In this document: in pieces, positions 28,687 to 37,589 of the stretch | Layout of the letters: each line of letters opens with the position of its first letter | Position numbering within the stretch: position 1 is the first letter of the stretch | Source: Alcanivorax sp. | GTDB lineage: Bacteria > Pseudomonadota > Gammaproteobacteria > Pseudomonadales > Alcanivoracaceae | Direction: 5' to 3' | Length of the DNA: 64,000 bases | Assembly (NCBI GenBank): GCA_017794945.1 | Contig: CP051239.1 | Coordinates: 1,054,001-1,118,000, forward strand | The notes under the pieces: model-generated | What the model saw: only the letters and a program-made list of their open reading frames with translations | Databases searched by the model: none | What the model was told of the DNA's origin: nothing | Translations under genes and position numbers: made by a program

Positions 28687-30891
28687 ATGCTTTCTATTCG
28701 TTCTGGCGCCGTGCTTACCGGCGCCGCCTGCGCCCTCGCCCTGCTGTCCGCCTGTGGCGGGGGCTCCAGCTCATCCAGCGATGCTCCGCCGACATCGGCC
28801 CAGGTGGACCTGTCCGGCCTGGACCTGAGTACCGCGGCGTACTGCGATCTGACCGTCAATGCCCGCTGCCTGTACCCCTTCCCCAACGACTATTTCACCC
28901 GCGCCGACGACGGTACGCCCACCGGACGACGGGTCAACTTCCAGGTGGCGGCGATGCCGGTGGCCCAACCGTTGTCAATCGCCCCCAATCCGCTGGCGCC
29001 GGCGGGCGTGGAAACCACCGAAACCACCCCCATCGACACCGGCCCCTGGAACCGCAATGACGGCTTCTCGCCGGGCGCCATGATTCAAACCTGGGTGCCG
29101 GACGTGGACCTGGGTGCCAGTGGCGCGGTGGCCATCGGCGATCTGTCGGCGGCCATGGACGCCGACGCACCGATCCTGGTGCTGGACGCGGAAACCGGGG
29201 AACGGCAATTGATCTGGACGGAGCTGGATGCCAACGCCACCAGCGACGCAGGCCGCGCGCTGATCATCCGCCCGGCCAGGAACCTGCTGGAGGGCCGCTC
29301 CTATATCGTGGTGCTGCGTGATCTGGTGAACAGCGAGGGAGAGAGCATTGAACCGACCCCCTTGTTCCGTGCCTACCGCGACGGTTTAAGGACCGGCGAG
29401 CCGGTGCTCGAAGCCCGGCGCGACAACATGAACGCCCTGTTCGACACCCTGGAAACGCACGGCGTGGAACGGGACGGCCTGGTGCAGGCCTGGTCGTTCA
29501 CGGTGGCCAGCCAGAAGAGCCTCACCGAACGCATGTTGCACATCCGTGACCAGGCGTTCGCCGGCCTGGGCGGTGGCGCTCCGGCCTTCACCATCGACCA
29601 GGTGGGCGAGGCCATTCAGGGCGAGCCCCGCGACGGCCTGAGCCGGGGCATCAGCGGCACCTTCGAAGTGCCCAATTTCCTCAATCAGCCCGGCGGCGTG
29701 CCCGGTTCCAGCTTCAATTACAACGGCAGCGACGATCCCGACGCGCTGCCGGCACAGCTGAATGGCGACGATACCGTCACCGCGCGCTTCCGCTGCCAGG
29801 TACCGGATACCGCGGTGGCCGACTTCAGCGATCCGGCCAGCCCGGTGACCCCGGCGCGGGCGGCGCTCTACGGCCACGGCTTGTTCGGCGAAGGCCCGGG
29901 GGGCGAATTCCGCGCCGGCAATGTGCGCGCCATGCAGACCGAGCACAACATTATGTTCTGCGCCACGGACTGGATCGGCATGGCCCAGGAGGACTTCGTC
30001 GCCGGGGTGATTCATCGCATCCTGGCGGATGTGTCGCGCCTGCCACGCCAACTGGACCGCAGCCAGCAAGGCATTCTTAACGCCATGTTCCTGGCGGAAT
30101 TGCTGCGCCACCCGGACGGCTTCGCCAGCCACCCGGCATTCCGGCATGGCCCGCAGGACACGCTGGTCTACGATCCCTCGGACGTGTTCTACGACGGCAA
30201 CAGCCAGGGCGGCATCCTCGGCGGCGCCCTGGTGGCCACCGCGCCCAATATCCATCGCGGCGTACTGGGCGTGCCCGGCAGTAATTACAGCCTGTTGCTG
30301 CGACGCTACGGCCCGTTCGCCCAGCGTTTCGGCGTGGTGCTGTACCAGGCCTATCCGAATGAGCTGGACCGCAGCCTGGTATTGGGCCTGATGCAAATGC
30401 TTTGGGACCGGGCGGAGAACAACGGTTATCTGAGCCACCTGGACGGTCGCTACCTGCCGGGTACGCCGACCGGCAAGGCGGTGCTGCTGCACGTTGCGCT
30501 GGGCGATCATCAGGTCACCCACTGGAGCGCGGAAATCACCGCCCGCAGCATCGGCGCGGCGATCCACGAGCCCACCGCCCGCCTGGGCGAGCACCCGGAC
30601 AGCAACCCCTACGTGGGCATCCCGCGCATTGAGCAGTACCCCTACCACGGCAACGCCATCATGGTGTGGGATTCCGGCGATTTCGACCCTGTCAGCGGCA
30701 AGGGCACCCCCTTCCCGCCGTCCAACAATACCGGCCCGAGCGCCGGCGACGACCCGCACGAATCACCGCGCAACACGGTCAGCGCCCGGCAACAGAAGTC
30801 GGCGTTCATGAAACCGTTCGGCGCGGTCATCGACGTGTGCGGCAACGACCCCTGCCGCAGCGACGACTACACCGGCCTGAGCCGGGAATAA
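28687..30891 (+). CDS. Lipoprotein alpha/beta hydrolase, function unknown
   Basis: 734-residue exported protein with a lipobox (LLSAC, Cys23, then GGGSSSSS). The N-terminal 300 residues look like a beta-rich domain (CLYPFPNDYFTRADDGTPTG near residue 58 is typical of bacterial lipase-like lipoproteins). The C-terminal part carries a nucleophile elbow GNSQGG with Ser506 and a late His-containing segment (LGDHQVTHWSAE). A lipase or esterase activity is likely, the substrate unknown. It diverges from the DUF6351 gene behind a shared symmetric region, and a MocR regulator follows convergently. Confidence 0.8.
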   Translation: MLSIRSGAVLTGAACALALLSACGGGSSSSSDAPPTSAQVDLSGLDLSTAAYCDLTVNARCLYPFPNDYFTRADDGTPTGRRVNFQVAAMPVAQPLSIAPNPLAPAGVETTETTPIDTGPWNRNDGFSPGAMIQTWVPDVDLGASGAVAIGDLSAAMDADAPILVLDAETGERQLIWTELDANATSDAGRALIIRPARNLLEGRSYIVVLRDLVNSEGESIEPTPLFRAYRDGLRTGEPVLEARRDNMNALFDTLETHGVERDGLVQAWSFTVASQKSLTERMLHIRDQAFAGLGGGAPAFTIDQVGEAIQGEPRDGLSRGISGTFEVPNFLNQPGGVPGSSFNYNGSDDPDALPAQLNGDDTVTARFRCQVPDTAVADFSDPASPVTPARAALYGHGLFGEGPGGEFRAGNVRAMQTEHNIMFCATDWIGMAQEDFVAGVIHRILADVSRLPRQLDRSQQGILNAMFLAELLRHPDGFASHPAFRHGPQDTLVYDPSDVFYDGNSQGGILGGALVATAPNIHRGVLGVPGSNYSLLLRRYGPFAQRFGVVLYQAYPNELDRSLVLGLMQMLWDRAENNGYLSHLDGRYLPGTPTGKAVLLHVALGDHQVTHWSAEITARSIGAAIHEPTARLGEHPDSNPYVGIPRIEQYPYHGNAIMVWDSGDFDPVSGKGTPFPPSNNTGPSAGDDPHESPRNTVSARQQKSAFMKPFGAVIDVCGNDPCRSDDYTGLSRE

Positions 30892-30908
30892 TCTTCTCCC
30901 GGTGCCAT

Positions 30909-32336
30909 CTATCCGGCCGCCAGCCCGGCGGCCGTCTCCCCCAACCAGCGCAAGGCCCGGCGCACCGGCGCGGTGACCGCGCTGCCGGCGTTGAGACGAA
31001 TATAGTCGGCGTGCTTGTTCTCCAGCGAGAACACACCACCGGGGAACACATGGATGCCCTGGGCGGCGGCACGCTGGAACAGGGTTACGGTGTCGACTTT
31101 CCCGGGCAACCGCACCCACAGCACACAGCCCCCCGTGGGCCGGGTCAGGCGGGTGCCTTCCGGGAACCAGCGGCGCACTTCCGTGGCCATGGCTTCCACC
31201 TGCTGGCTGAGATGCCCACGCAGATCGCGCTGGTGCTGGGCGTAGAAACCACTCTCCAGTAGCCGGCCCATGACGATCTGCGAAATCGAGGTGGAGGTAA
31301 TGGTGCTCAATTGCTTGAGCTCGCGGAAGCGCTTCTGGAAACGTCCCGCCGCGGCCCAACCAATGCGCAGCCCGGGCATCAGGGTCTTGGAAAAGCTGTT
31401 GCAATAAAGCACCAGGCCTTCCTTGTCGAAGGCCTTGGCCGGTAGCGCGCCGTCCTGGTAGACGGTGTCACCCCAGACGTCGTTCTCGATCAGCGGCACC
31501 TGGTAACGGGCCGACAACGCCACCAGGGCCTGCTTGCGTTCCTCGCTCATGGTGAAACCGAGCGGATTCTGAGCATTGGGGGACACCATGCAGGCGGCCA
31601 CGCCACCGCGCTGAAAGACCTTTTCCAAAGCGGTGAGGCTGATGCCGTAACGCGGATGCGTGGGTACCTCCACCACCTTGCGCTGGTGGGTCTCCAGCAG
31701 TAACAACGAGCCGTAGTAGGTGGGTGATTCCACCGCCACCGTGTCACCGGGCCGGCTGACGCTGCGCAACGCCAGCGACAAGGCTTCCATGGTGCCGCTG
31801 GTGACAATAATGTCGTCGGCGGTGACCGGCACCTGATAGGAGAGGCTGCGGCGGGCCAGGTGGTGGGTGAACAGGGTATGGCCGTTGGGATGCATATAGT
31901 CCCAGACTTCCAGCCCGTGATGGCGGGTCACGTCGCGCAGCGTCGCCATTACCCGGTCCACCGGCAGCACCTCCGGTCCCGGCAGGGCAATCCCCAGACG
32001 GGTCATGTCCGGGTCGGCATGCAACTCCATGTAATGGAGCACTTGCTCGCTGAGCGACACCTCCACCGGCAGTAGCGGGTAGCGGGAGCCGTCCGGCTCC
32101 GGTATGTCGTGAATATCGGAGCGGCGCACATAAACGCCGGACTGCGGGCGGATGTCCAGATACCCCTCCGCCTCCAACTGCCGGTAGCTCTGCATCACCG
32201 TATTGACGCTGACTTTGAACAGCTCGCTCATGCGCCGCACGGAAGGCAGTTTCTGGCCCACCGTGAAGGTGCCGGCGCCGATTTGTTCCAGCAATCGCTG
32301 GCTAATGCGTTCGTATAAGAACCGGTCGTCCATCAC
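30909..32336 (-). CDS. MocR-type GntR regulator with aminotransferase domain
   Basis: 475-residue regulator with an N-terminal GntR winged helix (residues about 1-70; LPSVRRMSELFKVSVNTVMQ) joined to a fold-type I aminotransferase domain that binds PLP. The Lys is in NSFSKTLMPGLRIGW, and the substrate-binding SPNAQNPLGF is present. MocR proteins sense PLP or amino compounds and control nearby genes. It lies 17 nt from the end of the lipoprotein hydrolase gene, convergent, so it is a candidate regulator of the divergent hydrolase pair. The gap upstream has an ACCAC/GTGGT dyad that may be its own operator. Confidence 0.88.
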   Translation of the reverse strand: MMDDRFLYERISQRLLEQIGAGTFTVGQKLPSVRRMSELFKVSVNTVMQSYRQLEAEGYLDIRPQSGVYVRRSDIHDIPEPDGSRYPLLPVEVSLSEQVLHYMELHADPDMTRLGIALPGPEVLPVDRVMATLRDVTRHHGLEVWDYMHPNGHTLFTHHLARRSLSYQVPVTADDIIVTSGTMEALSLALRSVSRPGDTVAVESPTYYGSLLLLETHQRKVVEVPTHPRYGISLTALEKVFQRGGVAACMVSPNAQNPLGFTMSEERKQALVALSARYQVPLIENDVWGDTVYQDGALPAKAFDKEGLVLYCNSFSKTLMPGLRIGWAAAGRFQKRFRELKQLSTITSTSISQIVMGRLLESGFYAQHQRDLRGHLSQQVEAMATEVRRWFPEGTRLTRPTGGCVLWVRLPGKVDTVTLFQRAAAQGIHVFPGGVFSLENKHADYIRLNAGSAVTAPVRRALRWLGETAAGLAAG

Positions 32337-32503
32337 GGGACCACCCTGTTGTGTTGTTATAAGAAGTGGTTCACAGGCTGTTTACCATTCTGCCTCACCG
32401 GCGCCTTTTTGTAAGGGTGGCCTGGGCGGGCCTTTGTATTTCGGCTGGCGGCCCGATATTGCATACTGTGCGATCGCTGAACAGGGCTGAAGCAGGCGGG
32501 TAA

Positions 32504-33157
32504 ATGATCGACTGGGACAATATCGACACGGTGCTGCTGGACATGGACGGCACCCTGCTGGATCTGGCCTTCGACAACTGGTTCTGGCAGCGCCACGTGC
32601 CCGAGCAGTACGCGCTCAGCCGCGGCCTGGACTACGCCGAGGCGGAGCGGATTCTGCACGACTGGATCGAGAGCCATCTGGGCACCCTGAACTGGTACTG
32701 CCTGGATTTCTGGACCCGGGAGCTGGGGCTGAACATCAGCGCGCTGAAGCGCGCGGCGGCGGACCGCATCGCCGTGCGGCCGGGCGCCGAGGCGTTCCTG
32801 GCCGCCCTCGCGGACGGCCCCAAGCGGGTGATCATGGTGACCAACGCGCACCGCGACGCCCTGGACCTGAAGCTGGAACGCACCGGCATAGACCGCTATT
32901 TTGATGCGCTGGTGTCCAGCCACGATTACGGCCACGCCAAGGAGGCCCAGGCGTTCTGGCGGCAGCTGAGCCACAGCCACCCGTTCGACCCGGCCCGGGC
33001 CCTGTTGGTGGACGACTCCCTGCCGGTGCTGCATTCCGGCCGCCTGTTCGGCCTCGGCCATCTGGCCAGCATCCGCCAGCCGGATTCCAGCCTGCCGGCC
33101 CGGGAACACACCGACCCCTTCCCGGCCATCGACGATTTCCTGCGGGTGCTGCCGTGA
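32504..33157 (+). CDS. yrfG: GMP/IMP nucleotidase YrfG (HAD superfamily)
   Basis: 217-residue HAD phosphatase with motif I DMDGTLLDL (nucleophile Asp near residue 13), motif II TNAH and motif IV LLVDDSLPVL. E. coli YrfG removes phosphate from GMP and IMP. The order yrfG-hslR-hslO-pckA is the same as in E. coli. Its stop overlaps the hslR GTG start (GTGA). Full length. Confidence 0.93.
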   Translation: MIDWDNIDTVLLDMDGTLLDLAFDNWFWQRHVPEQYALSRGLDYAEAERILHDWIESHLGTLNWYCLDFWTRELGLNISALKRAAADRIAVRPGAEAFLAALADGPKRVIMVTNAHRDALDLKLERTGIDRYFDALVSSHDYGHAKEAQAFWRQLSHSHPFDPARALLVDDSLPVLHSGRLFGLGHLASIRQPDSSLPAREHTDPFPAIDDFLRVLP

Positions 33158-33549
33158 GCGAGGCGGCGCGCATCGATTCCTGGCTGTGGGCGGCCCGCTT
33201 CTTTAAAACCCGCAGCCTGGCCAAGCAGGCCATCGAGGGTGGCAAGGTCCAGGTCGACGGCGCCAAGGCCAAGCCCAGCAAGGCGGTGCAACCCGGCAAC
33301 GTGCTCGACATCCGCAAAGGCGACCAGCGCTGGACCGTGGTGGTGGAAGCCGTGGCCAACAAGCGCGGGCCGGCCAAAGTCGCCGAGAGCCTGTACCGGG
33401 AAACCGAGGAGAGCCTGGCCGCCCGACAGCAGTCCGCCGAGCAGAAACGCCTGGCCCGCATGGCCGCGCCGGTGCCCGACCACAAACCCAGTAAAAAGGA
33501 GCGCCGCGACCTGCAGCGTTTCCGCCGCAACCACGAAGGTGAGCTTTGA
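33154..33549 (+). CDS. hslR: Ribosome-associated heat shock protein 15 (Hsp15)
   Basis: 131-residue RNA-binding protein with an S4 domain over about residues 5-70 ([20 protein letters not shown]) and a basic C-terminal tail ([16 protein letters not shown]). Hsp15 binds stalled 50S subunits carrying nascent chains. GTG start, overlapping yrfG by 4 nt; its TGA overlaps the TTG of hslO. Second gene of the yrfG-hslR-hslO chain. Confidence 0.95.
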   Translation: MSEAARIDSWLWAARFFKTRSLAKQAIEGGKVQVDGAKAKPSKAVQPGNVLDIRKGDQRWTVVVEAVANKRGPAKVAESLYRETEESLAARQQSAEQKRLARMAAPVPDHKPSKKERRDLQRFRRNHEGEL

Positions 33550-34400
33550 ACAACGCTGATTTCAAACAACGTTTCCTGTTTCCCGAGACCGATATCCGCG
33601 GCGAACTGGTGCGCCTGGACGAGAGCCTGGAAGCGATTCTCGGCAGCCACGACTACCCGCTGGCGGTACAGGGCCTGGTCGGCGAGGCGGTGGCCGCCGT
33701 GGCGCTGCTCGCCGGCACCCTCAAGTTCAGCGGCCGGCTGAGCCTGCAAGCGCAGGGCCGCGGCCCGGTGTCGCTGCTGCTGGCGGAATGCACCCACGAC
33801 GGTCAGTTGCGCGCCCTGGCCCGCCATGACGGCGAGCCGGACACCGCCGCCAATATCGGCGCGCTGATCGGTGACGGCACCATGGTGATCACCATCACCC
33901 CGGACCAGGGCCGCCAGTACCAGGGCATCGTGCCCCTCGAAGGCGACACCCTGGCGCAATGCCTGGAAGGCTACTTTCAGCAGTCCGAGCAACTGCCCAC
34001 CCGCCTGTGGCTGGCTTCCGGCAACGGCCGCGCCGCCGGCCTGATGCTGCAGCGCCTGCCCGACCAGGTGGCGAGCCGCGAAAGCAACCAGCTGCAATGG
34101 GAGCATCTCGAGGCGCTGGCCGGCACCCTGAAAATGGAAGAGCTGCTCGATCTGCCGGCGGAAACGGTTCTGCGCCGGCTGTTCCACGAAACCCCGCCGC
34201 GCCTGCCCGAGCCGCAGCCGTTGCGGTTCGGCTGCACCTGCTCGCGGGAGCGCACCGAGAACGCCCTGCTGTCGCTCGGCGCCGACGAGCTGAAAACCCT
34301 GCTGGACGAAGACGGCGAGGCCACCCTCACCTGCGACTTCTGCCTGTCCCAGCAGCACTTCGACGCGGTGGACCTGACCGAGCTGATCCGCCGCCTTTGA
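33546..34400 (+). CDS. hslO: Redox-regulated chaperone Hsp33
   Basis: 284-residue holdase chaperone activated by oxidation. The four zinc cysteines are in place: CTC (Cys230, Cys232) and CDFC (Cys263, Cys266). The N-terminal core ([20 protein letters not shown]) matches Hsp33. It starts with TTG within TTGA, overlapping the end of hslR, so initiation probably depends on coupling. Length is normal. Confidence 0.96.
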   Translation: MNNADFKQRFLFPETDIRGELVRLDESLEAILGSHDYPLAVQGLVGEAVAAVALLAGTLKFSGRLSLQAQGRGPVSLLLAECTHDGQLRALARHDGEPDTAANIGALIGDGTMVITITPDQGRQYQGIVPLEGDTLAQCLEGYFQQSEQLPTRLWLASGNGRAAGLMLQRLPDQVASRESNQLQWEHLEALAGTLKMEELLDLPAETVLRRLFHETPPRLPEPQPLRFGCTCSRERTENALLSLGADELKTLLDEDGEATLTCDFCLSQQHFDAVDLTELIRRL

Positions 34401-34531
34401 GGCTCGCCCCGGCGCCACCAAGAGGTAACAGAAGATGACTGGCGGGTCGCCCTGGCATCGCCACTGCGCGCCTTTTCTGTCATAATCGCGCGCCTGTCAG
34501 GAGCCCGGCCACATAAGCCCAGGAAGAACCG

Positions 34532-36076
34532 ATGAGCAACCCCATGACCTACAACGACCTCAGCCCGGCCCAGCTTGTGGAGCTGGCCGTTCAGCGTAAC
34601 GAAGGCCACCTCGCCGCCAATGGCGCGCTGGTGGTGGAAACCGGCCACCGCACCGGCCGGTCCCCGATGGACCGCTACGTGGTGGACGAGCCCAGCACCA
34701 CCGAGCACATTCACTGGGGTGCCATTAATCGTCCCTTCCCGTCGGACAAGTTCGATGCGCTCTGGGATCGCGTGGCCGCGTTCGTGACCGAGGACGACAC
34801 CTTCGTCTCGCACCTGCATGTGGGCGCCGACACCGACCACTACCTGCCGGTGAAAGTCACCGCGCAGACCGCCTGGCACAACCTGTTCGCCAACACCCTG
34901 TTCATCCGCCCGGAACGCTTCAACCCGCGCGACAAGCAGGAATGGCAGATTCTCCACGCGGTGAACTTCCAGTGCGACCCGCAGCGCGACGGCACCAACT
35001 CGGACGGCTGTGTGATCCTCAATTTCGCCCAGCGCAAAGTGTTGATCGCCGGCATGCGCTACGCCGGCGAAATGAAAAAAGCGATGTTCTCGGTACAGAA
35101 TTTCCTGCTGCCCGAGAAAGACGTGCTGCCCATGCACTGCTCCGCCAACGTCGGCGAGAACGGCGATGTGGCGCTGTTCTTCGGCCTGTCCGGCACCGGC
35201 AAGACCACCCTGTCCGCCGACCCGGACCGTTATCTGATCGGTGACGACGAGCACGGCTGGGGCAAGGATGTGGTGTTCAATATCGAAGGCGGTTGCTACG
35301 CCAAGTGCATCGACCTGAGCCAGAAGAACGAGCCGGTGATCTGGGACGCGATCCGTTTCGGCGCGGTGCTGGAGAACGTGATCCTCAACGAGGAAAGCCG
35401 CGAGCCGGACTACACCGACGTATCCTTGACCCAGAACACCCGCGCCGCCTACCCGCTGGAAAACATCGACAAGCGGGTGCTGGAAAACCGCAGCGGCGAG
35501 CCCAAGCACATCATCTTCCTGACCTGCGACCTGACCGGCGTGCTGCCGCCGGTGTCCAAGCTCAGCCGTGAAGCCGCCGCCTACCACTTCCTGAGCGGCT
35601 ACACCGCGCTGGTCGGCTCCACCGAGATGGGTTCCGGCGACGGCATCAAGAGCACCTTCTCCACCTGCTTCGGCGCGCCCTTCTTCCCGCGCCGCGCCGG
35701 CGAGTACGCCGAGCTGCTGATGAAGCGCGTGGACGAGTTCGGCTCCAAGGTCTATCTCGTCAACACCGGCTGGACCGGTGGCCCCTACGGCGAAGGCGAG
35801 CGCTTCAGCATCCCCACCACCCGAGGCGTGGTCAACGCCATCCTCAGTGGGGCGCTGGACGACGCCGAAACCGAGCACCTGGACATCATCAACCTGGACG
35901 TGCCCAAGTCCGTGCCCGGTGTCGACGACAAGCTGCTCAAGCCCAAGAACACCTGGGCCGAGCCGGAGAACTACGAGGCCCGCGCCCGCGACCTGGCCGA
36001 GCAGTTCCAGAACAACTTCGCCGAGAAATACGCCGACGTGGCGGACGAGATCCGCGCCGCCGGTCCGAAGGCCTGA
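34532..36076 (+). CDS. pckA: Phosphoenolpyruvate carboxykinase (ATP)
   Basis: 514-residue gluconeogenic enzyme converting oxaloacetate and ATP to phosphoenolpyruvate and CO2. The kinase-1a loop [11 protein letters not shown] is at about residues 218-228, followed by the metal-binding GDDEHGW. It has the usual length and the conserved place after hslO. A CATAAT box at 34481-34486 may be the -10 of its promoter. A strong hairpin terminator follows at 36099-36126. Such an enzyme fits growth on fatty acids or alkanes through acetyl-CoA. Confidence 0.97.
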   Translation: MSNPMTYNDLSPAQLVELAVQRNEGHLAANGALVVETGHRTGRSPMDRYVVDEPSTTEHIHWGAINRPFPSDKFDALWDRVAAFVTEDDTFVSHLHVGADTDHYLPVKVTAQTAWHNLFANTLFIRPERFNPRDKQEWQILHAVNFQCDPQRDGTNSDGCVILNFAQRKVLIAGMRYAGEMKKAMFSVQNFLLPEKDVLPMHCSANVGENGDVALFFGLSGTGKTTLSADPDRYLIGDDEHGWGKDVVFNIEGGCYAKCIDLSQKNEPVIWDAIRFGAVLENVILNEESREPDYTDVSLTQNTRAAYPLENIDKRVLENRSGEPKHIIFLTCDLTGVLPPVSKLSREAAAYHFLSGYTALVGSTEMGSGDGIKSTFSTCFGAPFFPRRAGEYAELLMKRVDEFGSKVYLVNTGWTGGPYGEGERFSIPTTRGVVNAILSGALDDAETEHLDIINLDVPKSVPGVDDKLLKPKNTWAEPENYEARARDLAEQFQNNFAEKYADVADEIRAAGPKA

Positions 36077-36098
36077 GCGGCTTTCCACGCCGCTAAAC

Positions 36099-36126
36099 AA
36101 AAAACCCGCCGCCCGGCGGGTTTTTT
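36099..36126. terminator. Bidirectional hairpin terminator after pckA
   Basis: A perfect 13-bp stem (36099-36111 with 36114-36126) with six A before and six T after the GC core, 23 nt after the pckA stop. Confidence 0.9.
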
Positions 36127-36138
36127 GTTGGTGGGTTT

Positions 36139-36210
36139 GTGGGAGCTTGCCCTGCAAGCGAAAGGCCGGCTTAAGCCGGCCGGCAAAGGTTGCCCCGCAG
36201 GATCCCAGAG
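36139..36210. repeat. REP-like repeat (single unit)
   Basis: GTGGGAGCTTGCCCTGCAAG begins at 36139 and runs on into the palindrome GCCGGCTTAAGCCGGC and then the string GGATCCCAGAG (36200-36210). The same blocks recur at 61258-61315, differing by a few bases and a small insertion. It resembles Pseudomonas-type REP sequences (GTGGGAGC with a hairpin). Confidence 0.75.
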
Positions 36211-36275
36211 AGCGAGCATTTCACGCCATGCGCACGCAGCGTTAGACTAGCGCCCTTAATGCAAGGAGCCCCTGA

Positions 36276-37568
36276 ATGAGCAAACCGAAGATCGTGGTGG
36301 TCGGCGGCGGTGCCGGCGGCCTGCCCCTGGTCACCCAGCTGGGACGCAAACTGGGCAAGTTCGGGCACGCCGACATCACCCTGGTGGACGCCAGCAGCGT
36401 GCACGTCTGGAAGCCGCGCTTCCATGAAGTCGCCACCGGCGCCATCGACGCCGACCTGGACGCGGTGGACTACCGCGCCCACGCCCGGCTGAACCACTAC
36501 CGCTTCGAACCCGGCAACATGACCTGGGTGGATAAGGACAAGCGCGCCATCACCCTGGCGCCGATCACCGATGCCCAGGGCGAGGAAGTGCTGCCCGAGC
36601 GCAATCTCTACTACGACTACCTGGTGGTCGCCGTGGGCAGCCAGAGCAACGATTTTGGCACCCCCGGGGTGCGCGACCACTGTTTGTTCATGGATACCCG
36701 CGCCCAGGCGGAACGCTTCCGCGAGCGCTTTATGAACACCTGCCTGCACGCCAACTACCGCGACGAGCCGGTGTCCGTGGCGATCGTCGGCGGCGGCGCC
36801 ACCGGCGTCGAGCTGGCGGCGGAAATCCACCATGCGGTGGCCATGCTCAAGCTGTACGGCCACGAACACCTGGACCGCAAGCAACTCAAGGTGACGGTGG
36901 TGGAAGCGCTGCCGCGCATTCTGCCGGGCCTCTCCGAGCGGGTGTCCGCGGCCGCCCAGGAACGCCTGGAAGCCCTGGGCGTGTCGGTGCGCACCGGCGT
37001 GATGGTGGCGCGCGCCACCGAGGACGCGCTGATCACCAAGGACGACGAAACCATCAACGCCGACCTGATGGTATGGGCCGCCGGCGTCAAAGCACCGGAT
37101 TTCGTCGGCAAGCTGGAGGGCTTCGCGCTCAACAGGATCAACCAGATCGAAGTGGCCCCGACCCTGCAGGCCAAGGGCAACGACCGGGTATTCGTGGTCG
37201 GCGACTGCGCCTTTCTCAAGCCCGACGGCGACGACAAACCGATCCCACCGCGCGCCCAGGCCGCCCAGCAGATGGCCGGCCACACCGCCAAGAACCTGCA
37301 ACGCCTGATCATGAATCGGGACCCCAAGCCGTTCCGCTACCGCGACCACGGCTCGCTGGTGTCGCTGTCCAACTACAGCTCCGTGGGCATGCTCATGGGC
37401 AACCTGAAAGGCGGCAACTTCTTCGTCGAAGGCTGGCTGGCCCGGCTGATGTACGTGGGCCTGTACCGCATGCACCAGGCGGCGCTGTACGGCTGGCCGC
37501 GCACCATCATGCTGCTGGCGGCGGGCCGCTTCAGCAAACTGGTCCGGCCGCGCATGAAATTGCACTGA
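36276..37568 (+). CDS. ndh: Type II NADH:quinone oxidoreductase (NDH-2)
   Basis: 430-residue FAD protein, non-proton-pumping, which passes electrons from NADH to the quinone pool at the inner membrane. FAD motif GGGAGGLPLVTQLG at residues about 9-22 and NADH motif VAIVGGGATGVELAAEI around 170, then VFVVGDCAFL. The C-terminus has an amphipathic stretch for membrane binding. ATG 36276 follows AAGGAG. The membrane PQQ dehydrogenase, which also reduces quinone, starts 21 nt downstream, so they may share a transcript. Confidence 0.93.
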   Translation: MSKPKIVVVGGGAGGLPLVTQLGRKLGKFGHADITLVDASSVHVWKPRFHEVATGAIDADLDAVDYRAHARLNHYRFEPGNMTWVDKDKRAITLAPITDAQGEEVLPERNLYYDYLVVAVGSQSNDFGTPGVRDHCLFMDTRAQAERFRERFMNTCLHANYRDEPVSVAIVGGGATGVELAAEIHHAVAMLKLYGHEHLDRKQLKVTVVEALPRILPGLSERVSAAAQERLEALGVSVRTGVMVARATEDALITKDDETINADLMVWAAGVKAPDFVGKLEGFALNRINQIEVAPTLQAKGNDRVFVVGDCAFLKPDGDDKPIPPRAQAAQQMAGHTAKNLQRLIMNRDPKPFRYRDHGSLVSLSNYSSVGMLMGNLKGGNFFVEGWLARLMYVGLYRMHQAALYGWPRTIMLLAAGRFSKLVRPRMKLH

Positions 37569-37589
37569 TTCGCACCCAGGGAGAGGACC

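Noticed and set aside
33977-36157. Long minus-strand open frame opposite pckA (726 codons)
   Set aside because: Opposite a firmly identified gene, no domain signature; a GC-driven shadow.
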